DNA from: Methylomonas sp. | GTDB lineage: Bacteria > Pseudomonadota > Gammaproteobacteria > Methylococcales > Methylomonadaceae | DNA length: 7,130 nucleotides | Assembly (NCBI GenBank): GCA_026989715.1 | Contig: JALSIU010000004.1 | Coordinates: forward strand, 1 to 7,130 | Direction of reading: 5' to 3' | Shown here: positions 1 through 5,776 of the stretch, one piece after another | Layout of the letters: the number at the start of each line of letters is the position of its first letter | How positions within the stretch are numbered: the first letter of the stretch is position 1 | Translations under genes and position numbers: made by a program | Notes under the pieces: generated by a model | Database searches by the model: none | Told to the model about the DNA's origin: nothing | What the model saw: only the letters and a program-made list of their open reading frames with translations

Positions 1-152
1 ATGAGATTGACACCGCCATTGCCGTGGTCAAACACGCAGGCTTGATTTGTTTTTGTACTGCTGGTGCAGTCTGCGATATAAGTTTTGATACCGATACGCT
101 ATCACCGAATGAAATTCATTTAGCCCTAAAAGAGCAAGATATTATTAGCTAA
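1..152 (+). CDS. C-terminal end of an unidentified protein (5' partial)
   Basis: An open frame enters from the left edge (first complete codon at base 3) and ends at TAA 150-152, leaving the last 49 residues. The tail reads as a hydrophobic strand (HAGLICFCTAGAVCDIS) followed by an acidic-polar end (FDTDTLSPNEIHLALKEQD). It holds three cysteines in a CFC...C arrangement. That it is coding rests on the uninterrupted frame, plausible codon use like galU, and the hairpin just after the stop. I do not recognise the family. The spacing of the AGL strand and the following turn vaguely recalls the end of FdhD-type sulfurtransferases, but that is an impression too weak to name it. Only the C-terminus is visible, so domain content cannot be judged. 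Confidence 0.6.
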   Translation, partial: EIDTAIAVVKHAGLICFCTAGAVCDISFDTDTLSPNEIHLALKEQDIIS

Positions 153-160
153 CTCTGTTT

Positions 161-198
161 AAAAAAATGAGGGTGAGTGTTCAAAAAACATTCACCCT
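161..198. terminator. Hairpin after the first gene, T-tract on the minus-strand side
   Basis: Bases 170-181 (AGGGTGAGTGTT) pair with 187-198 (AACATTCACCCT), giving a 12-bp stem with one G.T pair and the 5-base loop CAAAA. It starts 18 bases after the first gene's TAA. An A7 run at 161-167 lies upstream, so transcripts from the minus strand would see hairpin plus T7, a textbook intrinsic terminator. On the plus strand the hairpin is followed only by a mixed sequence with short T runs (202-204 and 210-213). Its place between two plus-strand genes suggests a bidirectional or 3'-protecting role for the first gene's mRNA. The pairing is seen; termination is inferred. Confidence 0.65.
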
Positions 199-368
199 AC
201 GTTTACGGATTTTGACTTAAAATATGAATACGCCCGACTCCGAGCGACAGCATTCTTTAAAGCCTAAGGCATACCATCATGCCATACGAATACCAAGACT
301 CTCTTAATTCTTCGCTCATCACTTATTCTACCTAAACCTCCATATAAAAAATAAAGGAATGCAAGATA
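199..368 (+). other. galU leader region
   Basis: This 170-base stretch between the hairpin and galU must carry the galU promoter if the preceding hairpin terminates. No convincing sigma-70 pair was found. The best weak candidate is TTTACG (202-207) with TATGAA (223-228), whose 15-base spacer is short. TTGACT at 212-217 is a good -35 but has no -10 at the right distance. A small imperfect palindrome, GGCAT (268-272) with ATGCC (279-283), is present. A 27-codon open frame (224-307) also lies here without a ribosome site and is treated as a finding, not a gene. Confidence 0.35.
354..358 (+). promoter_or_regulatory. Ribosome binding site of galU
   Basis: AAGGA ends 10 bases before the galU ATG at 369, within the usual Shine-Dalgarno distance. 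It is the only clear Shine-Dalgarno sequence in front of any gene start in the window, and it supports ATG 369 as the galU start. Confidence 0.7.
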
Positions 369-1256
369 ATGCCCCAAAAAATTACTAAAGCGGTTTTTCC
401 TGTGGCTGGCTTAGGCACACGATTTTTACCTGCGACCAAGGCCAGTCCTAAAGAAATGCTGCCGATTGTAGACAAACCGCTGATTCAGTATGCGGTAGAA
501 GAAGCCGTAGCCGCTGGGATAGATACCATGATTTTTATCACTGGCCGTAATAAATGGGCAATAACCGACCACTTTGATAAAGCCTATGAACTTGAAACCG
601 AATTAATCGCCAAAAAGAAGTTTAGGGTTTTAGAAGTGGTTCAAGAAGTGGTTCCCGCTCATGTCAGTTGTATTTTTATCAGACAATCTGAAGCACTAGG
701 GTTAGGCCATGCCGTACTGTGTGCACGACCGGTTGTTGGCGACGAGCCGTTTGCCGTTATTTTAGCCGATGATTTAGTAGAAGATGCCAATCGTGGTTGT
801 ATGAAACAAATGACCACGCTTTTTGCGCAAGAACCTTGCTCTATTTTAGGTGTCGAACGCATAGACCCGACCGAAACAGAAAAGTATGGTATTGTAGAAA
901 CATCTGCCAGCAACACTAGCTTTAGTGCTGTAGAATCCATAGTAGAAAAACCAAAATCGGACGCTGCACCCAGCAATCTAGCCGTCATCGGCCGCTATAT
1001 TTTAACACCGGCCATTTTCAATAAACTCGAAAGAACAGGCAAAGGCGCAGGGGGTGAAATTCAATTAACCGATGCCATTGCCGATTTACTTCAGGATGAG
1101 CGTGTACTCGCCTATGAATTTGAAGGTAATCGCTATGATTGCGGCTCTAAATTAGGCTTTTTAATTGCCACGGTTGAACATGGCTTATTACATAAAGAGT
1201 TAAAGGATGACTTTTTAGCTTACCTTAAGGATCTTCTTGCTAAAACGCATAATTAA
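369..1256 (+). CDS. galU: UTP-glucose-1-phosphate uridylyltransferase GalU
   Basis: Cytoplasmic enzyme that makes UDP-glucose and pyrophosphate from UTP and glucose-1-phosphate, feeding cell-surface polysaccharide and nucleotide-sugar pathways. The 295-residue length is normal for the family. Visible motifs are the N-terminal nucleotide-binding loop PVAGLGTRFLPATKASPKEM (residues 11-30), VDKPLIQY (34-41), TGRNK (58-62), GLGHAVLCA (111-119) and ILADDLV (131-137) with the presumed metal-binding aspartate. They continue with VEKPK (192-196), the sugar-phosphate region SNLAVIGRYILTP (202-214), GAGGEIQLTDAI (226-237) and YDCGSKLGF (256-264). It belongs to the TGRNK type rather than the enteric type, which from memory has THSSK at that place. 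The start is backed by AAGGA 10 bases upstream. uvrA begins 11 bases after its stop. One small oddity: Trp63 follows TGRNK, where Arg is common. Confidence 0.97.
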   Translation: MPQKITKAVFPVAGLGTRFLPATKASPKEMLPIVDKPLIQYAVEEAVAAGIDTMIFITGRNKWAITDHFDKAYELETELIAKKKFRVLEVVQEVVPAHVSCIFIRQSEALGLGHAVLCARPVVGDEPFAVILADDLVEDANRGCMKQMTTLFAQEPCSILGVERIDPTETEKYGIVETSASNTSFSAVESIVEKPKSDAAPSNLAVIGRYILTPAIFNKLERTGKGAGGEIQLTDAIADLLQDERVLAYEFEGNRYDCGSKLGFLIATVEHGLLHKELKDDFLAYLKDLLAKTHN

Positions 1257-1267
1257 TTTCCTATTTC

Positions 1268-4087
1268 ATGATAGAAACCATTAGCCTACGCGGTGCCAGA
1301 ACCCATAACCTAAAAAATATTGACCTTGATTTACCTAGAGATGCTTTAATTGTCATCACAGGACTATCCGGTTCCGGTAAATCATCGCTTGCATTTGACA
1401 CCATATACGCTGAAGGCCAACGACGCTATGTAGAGTCCCTATCCGCCTACGCCCGTCAATTTCTATCCATGATGGAAAAGCCGGATATAGACCATATCGA
1501 AGGCCTATCACCTGCCATCTCTATCGAACAAAAATCCACATCACACAACCCGCGTTCAACCGTTGGCACCATCACCGAAATCTATGATTACCTTAGGCTT
1601 CTATATGCCCGTGCAGGTACCCCTTGCTGCCCTAAGCACGGGACATCGCTAGCCGCACAAACCATTAGCCAAATGGTTGATCATTTATTGGCGCAAACGC
1701 CCGGAGAACGCTGGATGCTATTAGCACCTGTCATTAACCAGCGTAAAGGCGAGCAGTTACAACTACTAGAAGACTTACAAGCACAAGGCTTTATTCGGGT
1801 ACGTATTGATGGGCAGGTTTATGAACTCGATAACGTGCCCGAATTAGAAGGTAAGAAAAAACACACGATTGAAGTCATTATTGACCGCTTTAAAATCCGC
1901 GAGGATATCAGTTTACGTTTAGCAGAATCCTTTGAAACGGCTTTACGCATCGCAGAAGGTGTTGCCACGGCTATTTGTATGGATGATAGCGATAAAAAAT
2001 TGGTGTTCTCCGAAAAATACGCCTGTTCAGAATGCGGTTACAGCATTACCGAATTAGAGCCACGCATTTTTTCATTCAATAACCCCAAAGGCGCATGTCA
2101 TAGTTGTGATGGTCTAGGTATAAAACAGCATTTTGATCCTGAACTGGTCGTACATAATGCAGAACTCAGCTTAGCCGCCGGCGCAGTACGTGGCTGGGAT
2201 CGACGTAATGCCTATTATTATCAAATCATTTGCTCACTCGCCGCTCACTATCAGTTTGACCCCGAAACTCCCTTCCAAGACCTAGGGGAAGACATACAAA
2301 ATATTGTACTGTATGGCAGTGGTCGTAAGGCCATCGATTTTACCTTTGTAACCGGCACCGGTAAAAAACGCAAAAAAAGGCATAGCTTTGAAGGCATTAT
2401 TGCCAATATGGAACGCCGCTACCATGAAACCGACTCACAAGTAGTGCGTGATGAATTATCCAAATACCTTGCCAATAAAGTTTGTACCAGTTGTCAAGGC
2501 TCTCGCCTAAACACCGCTGCGCGTCATGTCTTTATTGATGACCAGCCCATTTACCAAATTACCGGTTTAGCCATTAGAAAAGCACTACACTTTTTTCAAA
2601 CACTCAATTTACCGGGGCAGCGTGGCCAAATTGCCGATAAAATTATTATCGAAATTCAACAACGCTTAGAATTCTTAGTTAATGTAGGGTTGGATTACCT
2701 AACTTTAGATCGCAGCGCCGATACTTTATCAGGGGGGGAAGCACAACGCATTCGCCTCGCCAGTCAAATCGGCGCAGGCTTGGTCGGTGTGATGTATGTT
2801 TTAGATGAACCTTCCATTGGTCTACATCAACGTGATAATGCCAGATTACTTAACACCCTATTCCATTTACGTGATTTAGGCAATACAGTTATTGTTGTCG
2901 AGCATGATGAAGATGCCATTATGGCAGCACAGTATATTGTTGATATTGGCCCAGGAGCAGGAGTCCATGGCGGCCAAATTATTGCCCAGGGTACTCCTGA
3001 GGACATTATCAATCACCCCGCATCACTCACAGGGCAATACCTTGCCGGTAAACTGGCCATTGAGATACCCAAAAACCTGACACCTCGCAATCAACAGCAG
3101 CAACTCTGTGTGCGTAATGCGCATGGCAATAATTTGAAAAATATAGATGTCAACTTTCCAATTGGTTTACTGACCTGCGTCACGGGCGTTTCCGGCTCCG
3201 GAAAATCCACCTTAGTCAACGATACTTTATATCGCTTTGCGGCACGAGCCATTAATCGTGCCACCACGCTACCTGCTCCCTGTGATGGTGTCGATGGCTT
3301 AGAATTCTGTGACAAGGTTGTTGATATAGACCAAAGCCCCATTGGACGCACCCCTCGCTCTAATCCTGCCACTTACACCGGCTTATTTACCCCTATTCGA
3401 GAACTATTTGCCGCCACGCCTGAATCACGCTCCCGGGGCTATACGCCAGGGCGTTTTAGCTTTAATGTTAAAGGTGGGCGTTGTGAAGCGTGTAAAGGCG
3501 ATGGGGTTGTTAAAGTAGAAATGCACTTTCTACCTGATGTCTTTGTCCACTGTGATGCCTGCACAGGCAAACGCTATAATCGTGAAACCTTAGAAATTCG
3601 TTACAAAGGTAAAACCATTAACGAAATTTTAGAAATGACCGTGGAAGATGCTTTTATCTTTTTTAAGCCCGTTCCTGTGCTGGCGCGCAAACTACAGACC
3701 TTATTAGATGTTGGTCTAAGCTACATTACCTTAGGGCAAAATGCGACAACTTTATCCGGCGGTGAAGCCCAACGAATCAAACTGGCAAAAGAGCTTTCTA
3801 AGCGCGACACCGGCAAAACATTATATATTCTGGACGAGCCCACGACAGGATTACACTTCCATGATATAAAGCAACTGCTAACGGTATTACACCGTTTACG
3901 CGATCATGGTAATACCATTATCATTATTGAACATAATTTAGATGTCATCAAAACCGCTGACTGGCTTATTGATATTGGCCCTGAAGGGGGCGATGGCGGC
4001 GGTACCATTGTCGCCGAAGGCACCCCGGAACAGCTCAGCAAAATAGACGCATCACATACAGGTTTTTACCTTAAACGGTTTTTCTAG
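1268..4087 (+). CDS. uvrA: Excinuclease ABC subunit A (UvrA)
   Basis: ATP-driven damage sensor of nucleotide excision repair; as a dimer it loads UvrB on DNA lesions. At 939 residues it is full length (the E. coli protein has 940) and matches it nearly throughout. Two ABC modules are visible. The first has Walker A GLSGSGKS (32-39), signature LSGGEAQ (487-493) and Walker B VLDEPSIGL (511-519). The second has Walker A GVSGSGKS (640-647), signature LSGGEAQ (829-835) and Walker B ILDEP (854-858). Zinc-binding pairs are Cys253/256 with 277/280, a CTSC pair at 406/409, and Cys739/742 with 762/765. The UvrB-binding and insertion regions look intact. A basic KKRKKR stretch (366-371) is lineage-specific. 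The start aligns with the E. coli start (IEx.ISLRGARTHNLKNI), but no Shine-Dalgarno sequence precedes it, so translation coupled to galU is likely. No LexA-type CTGT-N8-ACAG site was seen upstream. Confidence 0.98.
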   Translation: MIETISLRGARTHNLKNIDLDLPRDALIVITGLSGSGKSSLAFDTIYAEGQRRYVESLSAYARQFLSMMEKPDIDHIEGLSPAISIEQKSTSHNPRSTVGTITEIYDYLRLLYARAGTPCCPKHGTSLAAQTISQMVDHLLAQTPGERWMLLAPVINQRKGEQLQLLEDLQAQGFIRVRIDGQVYELDNVPELEGKKKHTIEVIIDRFKIREDISLRLAESFETALRIAEGVATAICMDDSDKKLVFSEKYACSECGYSITELEPRIFSFNNPKGACHSCDGLGIKQHFDPELVVHNAELSLAAGAVRGWDRRNAYYYQIICSLAAHYQFDPETPFQDLGEDIQNIVLYGSGRKAIDFTFVTGTGKKRKKRHSFEGIIANMERRYHETDSQVVRDELSKYLANKVCTSCQGSRLNTAARHVFIDDQPIYQITGLAIRKALHFFQTLNLPGQRGQIADKIIIEIQQRLEFLVNVGLDYLTLDRSADTLSGGEAQRIRLASQIGAGLVGVMYVLDEPSIGLHQRDNARLLNTLFHLRDLGNTVIVVEHDEDAIMAAQYIVDIGPGAGVHGGQIIAQGTPEDIINHPASLTGQYLAGKLAIEIPKNLTPRNQQQQLCVRNAHGNNLKNIDVNFPIGLLTCVTGVSGSGKSTLVNDTLYRFAARAINRATTLPAPCDGVDGLEFCDKVVDIDQSPIGRTPRSNPATYTGLFTPIRELFAATPESRSRGYTPGRFSFNVKGGRCEACKGDGVVKVEMHFLPDVFVHCDACTGKRYNRETLEIRYKGKTINEILEMTVEDAFIFFKPVPVLARKLQTLLDVGLSYITLGQNATTLSGGEAQRIKLAKELSKRDTGKTLYILDEPTTGLHFHDIKQLLTVLHRLRDHGNTIIIIEHNLDVIKTADWLIDIGPEGGDGGGTIVAEGTPEQLSKIDASHTGFYLKRFF

Positions 4088-4093
4088 TCACTT

Positions 4094-4110
4094 TTGAGAG
4101 ATTATCTCAA
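4094..4110. repeat. Short inverted repeat after uvrA
   Basis: TTGAGA (4094-4099) pairs perfectly with TCTCAA (4105-4110) around the loop GATTA, beginning 7 bases after the uvrA stop. The stem is only 6 bp, AT-rich, and lacks a T-tract, so it is a weak structure, possibly a 3'-end stem rather than a terminator. Confidence 0.4.
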
Positions 4111-4175
4111 CTCAACCTAGCTTAACAAACCTTGGTATGCCCGAAAATTACCTTGCCCATTTTTTTATGCAACAA

Positions 4176-4196
4176 AGCCCTTGCTTATTAAGGGCT
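4176..4196 (+). terminator. Probable terminator of the galU-uvrA unit
   Basis: AGCCCTT (4176-4182) pairs perfectly with AAGGGCT (4190-4196) across a 7-base loop, giving a 7-bp stem with four G.C pairs. On the plus strand it is followed by CTAATATTATTCTCTTT, T-rich but interrupted. Its position, about 90 bases after uvrA and before aat, fits an intrinsic terminator of moderate strength. The opposite strand has only a TTTGTT tract, so the plus orientation is slightly preferred. Confidence 0.5.
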
Positions 4197-4369
4197 CTAA
4201 TATTATTCTCTTTCACAACTGTGTACTATTTTGTTGATTAGAATCTGGGTAGATTTTTCCAACAGAATACCACTATCTTATTTAATCATAAATACTGCTT
4301 CCTCAGACTGTTTAGATAGATTTTAATACAAAATGAGAATTGCTCTACCAAACCAGTCTCAGAATCATT

Positions 4370-4377
4370 TATATTAT
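4370..4377 (+). promoter_or_regulatory. Possible -10 element of aat, right at the start codon
   Basis: The overlapping hexamers TATATT (4370-4375) and TATTAT (4372-4377) resemble a sigma-70 -10 box. A transcript started 6-8 bases downstream would begin at or within a base or two of the aat ATG (4383), giving a leaderless mRNA. No fitting -35 was found 16-18 bases upstream, so this is only a candidate in an AT-rich background. Confidence 0.25.
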
Positions 4378-4382
4378 AAGTT

Positions 4383-5072
4383 ATGCTACCCTATCTTGAT
4401 CCAGAACAAACTAACCAGGCATTTCCCCCTGTTTCCAGTGCCTTAACCGACCCGGATGGACTACTTGCCGTTGGTGGTTGCTTGTCAACAAAACGCATCA
4501 TAAGTGCTTATACTCAAGGAATTTTCCCTTGGTACAGCGATGGCGAGCCCATTTTATGGTGGTCTCCCAACCCTCGATTGGTACTACTGCCGGATAAATT
4601 ACATATTTCTAAAAGCCTTAAAAAAACCTTACGTAAACAAGCATTAAACATCAGCTTTGATCAAGCGTTTACAGAGGTCATACAGGCCTGCGCAGCCCCG
4701 CGATATGATGAGGAAGGCACTTGGCTCACTCAGGAAATGCAGGTAGCTTATATCAAGCTACACCATGAAGGTTATGCGCATTCAATTGAAGTATGGCACC
4801 AAGAGCAACTAATTGGTGGTTTATACGGCCTAGCCATTGGCCAAGTTTTTTTTGGCGAATCCATGTTTCACCGTCAAACGGATGCTTCTAAAATTGCTTT
4901 TATCCATTTAGTCAAATATTTAACCGACTGGAACTATAAACTCATAGATTGCCAAGTACAAACACAGCACTTGATGAGCCTAGGGGCTGAAGAGATAACT
5001 CGGCCTCAGTTTATGTCATTATTAGACCAATACCACAGCTGCCCTCCTCATGCACAAGCGTGGCAAAAATGA
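4383..5072 (+). CDS. aat: Leucyl/phenylalanyl-tRNA-protein transferase Aat
   Basis: Cytoplasmic enzyme of the bacterial N-end rule. It transfers Leu or Phe from aminoacyl-tRNA to proteins with N-terminal Lys or Arg, so that ClpS delivers them to ClpAP. The 229 residues agree with the family (about 230). Motifs seen are LLAVGG (27-32), GIFPWYS (46-52), ILWWSPNPR (57-65), EGTWLT (111-116), AHSIEVW (132-138), GGLYGLAIGQVFFGESMF (145-162) and LIDCQV (187-192), which includes the catalytic Asp189. Residue 33 is Cys where GGDL is usual. The start is firm because an in-frame TAA (4377-4379) lies two codons upstream and the N-terminus MLPYLDP followed by FPP is family-typical. There is no Shine-Dalgarno sequence. 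The last four bases overlap the start of bpt as ATGA, so the two are surely one operon. Confidence 0.96.
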   Translation: MLPYLDPEQTNQAFPPVSSALTDPDGLLAVGGCLSTKRIISAYTQGIFPWYSDGEPILWWSPNPRLVLLPDKLHISKSLKKTLRKQALNISFDQAFTEVIQACAAPRYDEEGTWLTQEMQVAYIKLHHEGYAHSIEVWHQEQLIGGLYGLAIGQVFFGESMFHRQTDASKIAFIHLVKYLTDWNYKLIDCQVQTQHLMSLGAEEITRPQFMSLLDQYHSCPPHAQAWQK

Positions 5073-5764
5073 TTTCAATTCCCTTATTTCTCAATTCACC
5101 ACACCCGTGTAGTTATTTAGAGCAACATCACGCTCGATTTGCCTATGTACACCCTGAGCTTGAGCTCAACACTGAAATTTACTCACAACTCATTGCTCAA
5201 GGATTCCGGCGTAGTGGTTCACAAGTTTACCGCCCTCAGTGCTCAGCTTGTACAAAATGCATACCAGCTCGTTTAACGGTGGCTGATTTTAAAGCATCAC
5301 GGCAACAGCGCCGAACCTTAAAGAAAAATGCAGATATTAAAGTCAATATTAAGCCTGCTCTTTTTGAGCGGTCTCATTATGAACTTTACCTGAAATATCT
5401 ACGCCAACGCCACTTTGATGGGGCAATGCTTAATACCAATCCACAAGAATATATTCATTTTTTAGGCAGTGATTGGTGCGATACCTTATTCGTTGAATTT
5501 GTCATTCAGAATGAGCCTGTCGGCATTGCAGTTGTTGATTTATTGGATGATGCTCTATCTGCTGTTTATACTTTTTTTGACCCTAAATTCTCCACACGAA
5601 GCCTAGGTGTTTTTGCAATCTTATGGCAAATTGAATATGCCAAGCAACTAGGTTTGGAGTGGCTATATTTGGGTTACTGGATAGAGGAGTGTCAAAAAAT
5701 GGCTTATAAAACAAATTACAAACCCTTACACGGCCTAGTCGATAAGGAATGGCGACTATTGTGA
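5069..5764 (+). CDS. bpt: Aspartate/glutamate leucyltransferase Bpt (ATE-family arginyltransferase homologue)
   Basis: Member of the ATE-related family that in bacteria attaches Leu from leucyl-tRNA to N-terminal Asp or Glu, a second entry into ClpS-ClpAP degradation beside Aat. With ATG 5069 it has 231 residues. A GTG at 5060 would add three, but the ATG gives the classical 4-base ATGA overlap with the aat stop, so I prefer it; neither has a Shine-Dalgarno sequence. In the numbering from ATG, the N-terminal ATE domain shows PHPCSYL (11-17, Cys14), GFRRSG (45-50) and YRPQCSACTKCIPAR (54-68) with the Cys58/61/64 cluster. The acetyltransferase-like C-terminal domain contains RQRHFDG, AVYTFFDP, SLGVFAI and LYLGYWIEEC with KMAYKTNYKP. 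All family hallmarks are present and the gene looks functional. infA, frequently the next gene in related bacteria, is not here. Confidence 0.93.
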   Translation: MISIPLFLNSPHPCSYLEQHHARFAYVHPELELNTEIYSQLIAQGFRRSGSQVYRPQCSACTKCIPARLTVADFKASRQQRRTLKKNADIKVNIKPALFERSHYELYLKYLRQRHFDGAMLNTNPQEYIHFLGSDWCDTLFVEFVIQNEPVGIAVVDLLDDALSAVYTFFDPKFSTRSLGVFAILWQIEYAKQLGLEWLYLGYWIEECQKMAYKTNYKPLHGLVDKEWRLL

Positions 5765-5776
5765 ATTTAACTTTTT

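Larger units (their letters stand above)
4088..4382. other. AT-rich intergenic region between uvrA and aat
   Basis: These 295 bases carry no open frame that looks like a gene and no tRNA-like cloverleaf. They hold a small hairpin just after uvrA (4094-4110), a better terminator-like hairpin (4176-4196), T-rich runs at 4160-4166 and 4254-4258, and a -10-like sequence directly before aat. No recognisable -35, operator or repeat array was found. Confidence 0.6.

Noticed and set aside
53..66. Palindrome ACTGC-TGGT-GCAGT, considered as a LexA-like operator
   Set aside because: It lies within the first coding region and does not match CTGT-N8-ACAG spacing.
268..275. GGCATACC, whose reverse complement GGTATGCC recurs at 4134-4141 in the other gap
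   Set aside because: An eight-base match in two gaps is expected by chance and the flanks do not match well enough for a repeat family.
659..988. 109-codon minus-strand open frame inside galU
   Set aside because: It lies wholly within galU, whose protein matches its family throughout; the opposite-strand translation resembles nothing.
3091..3372. 93-codon minus-strand open frame inside uvrA
   Set aside because: A shadow of the conserved UvrA second Walker region; no family resemblance and no ribosome site.
4846..4853. T8 run in aat as a possible phase-variable tract
   Set aside because: It encodes the conserved VFFGES motif with no alternative codon-rich choice; eight T in an AT-rich gene is not notable.
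5060..5068. GTG start adding three residues to bpt
   Set aside because: No Shine-Dalgarno sequence; the ATG at 5069 gives the typical ATGA overlap with the aat stop. The GTG cannot be fully excluded.
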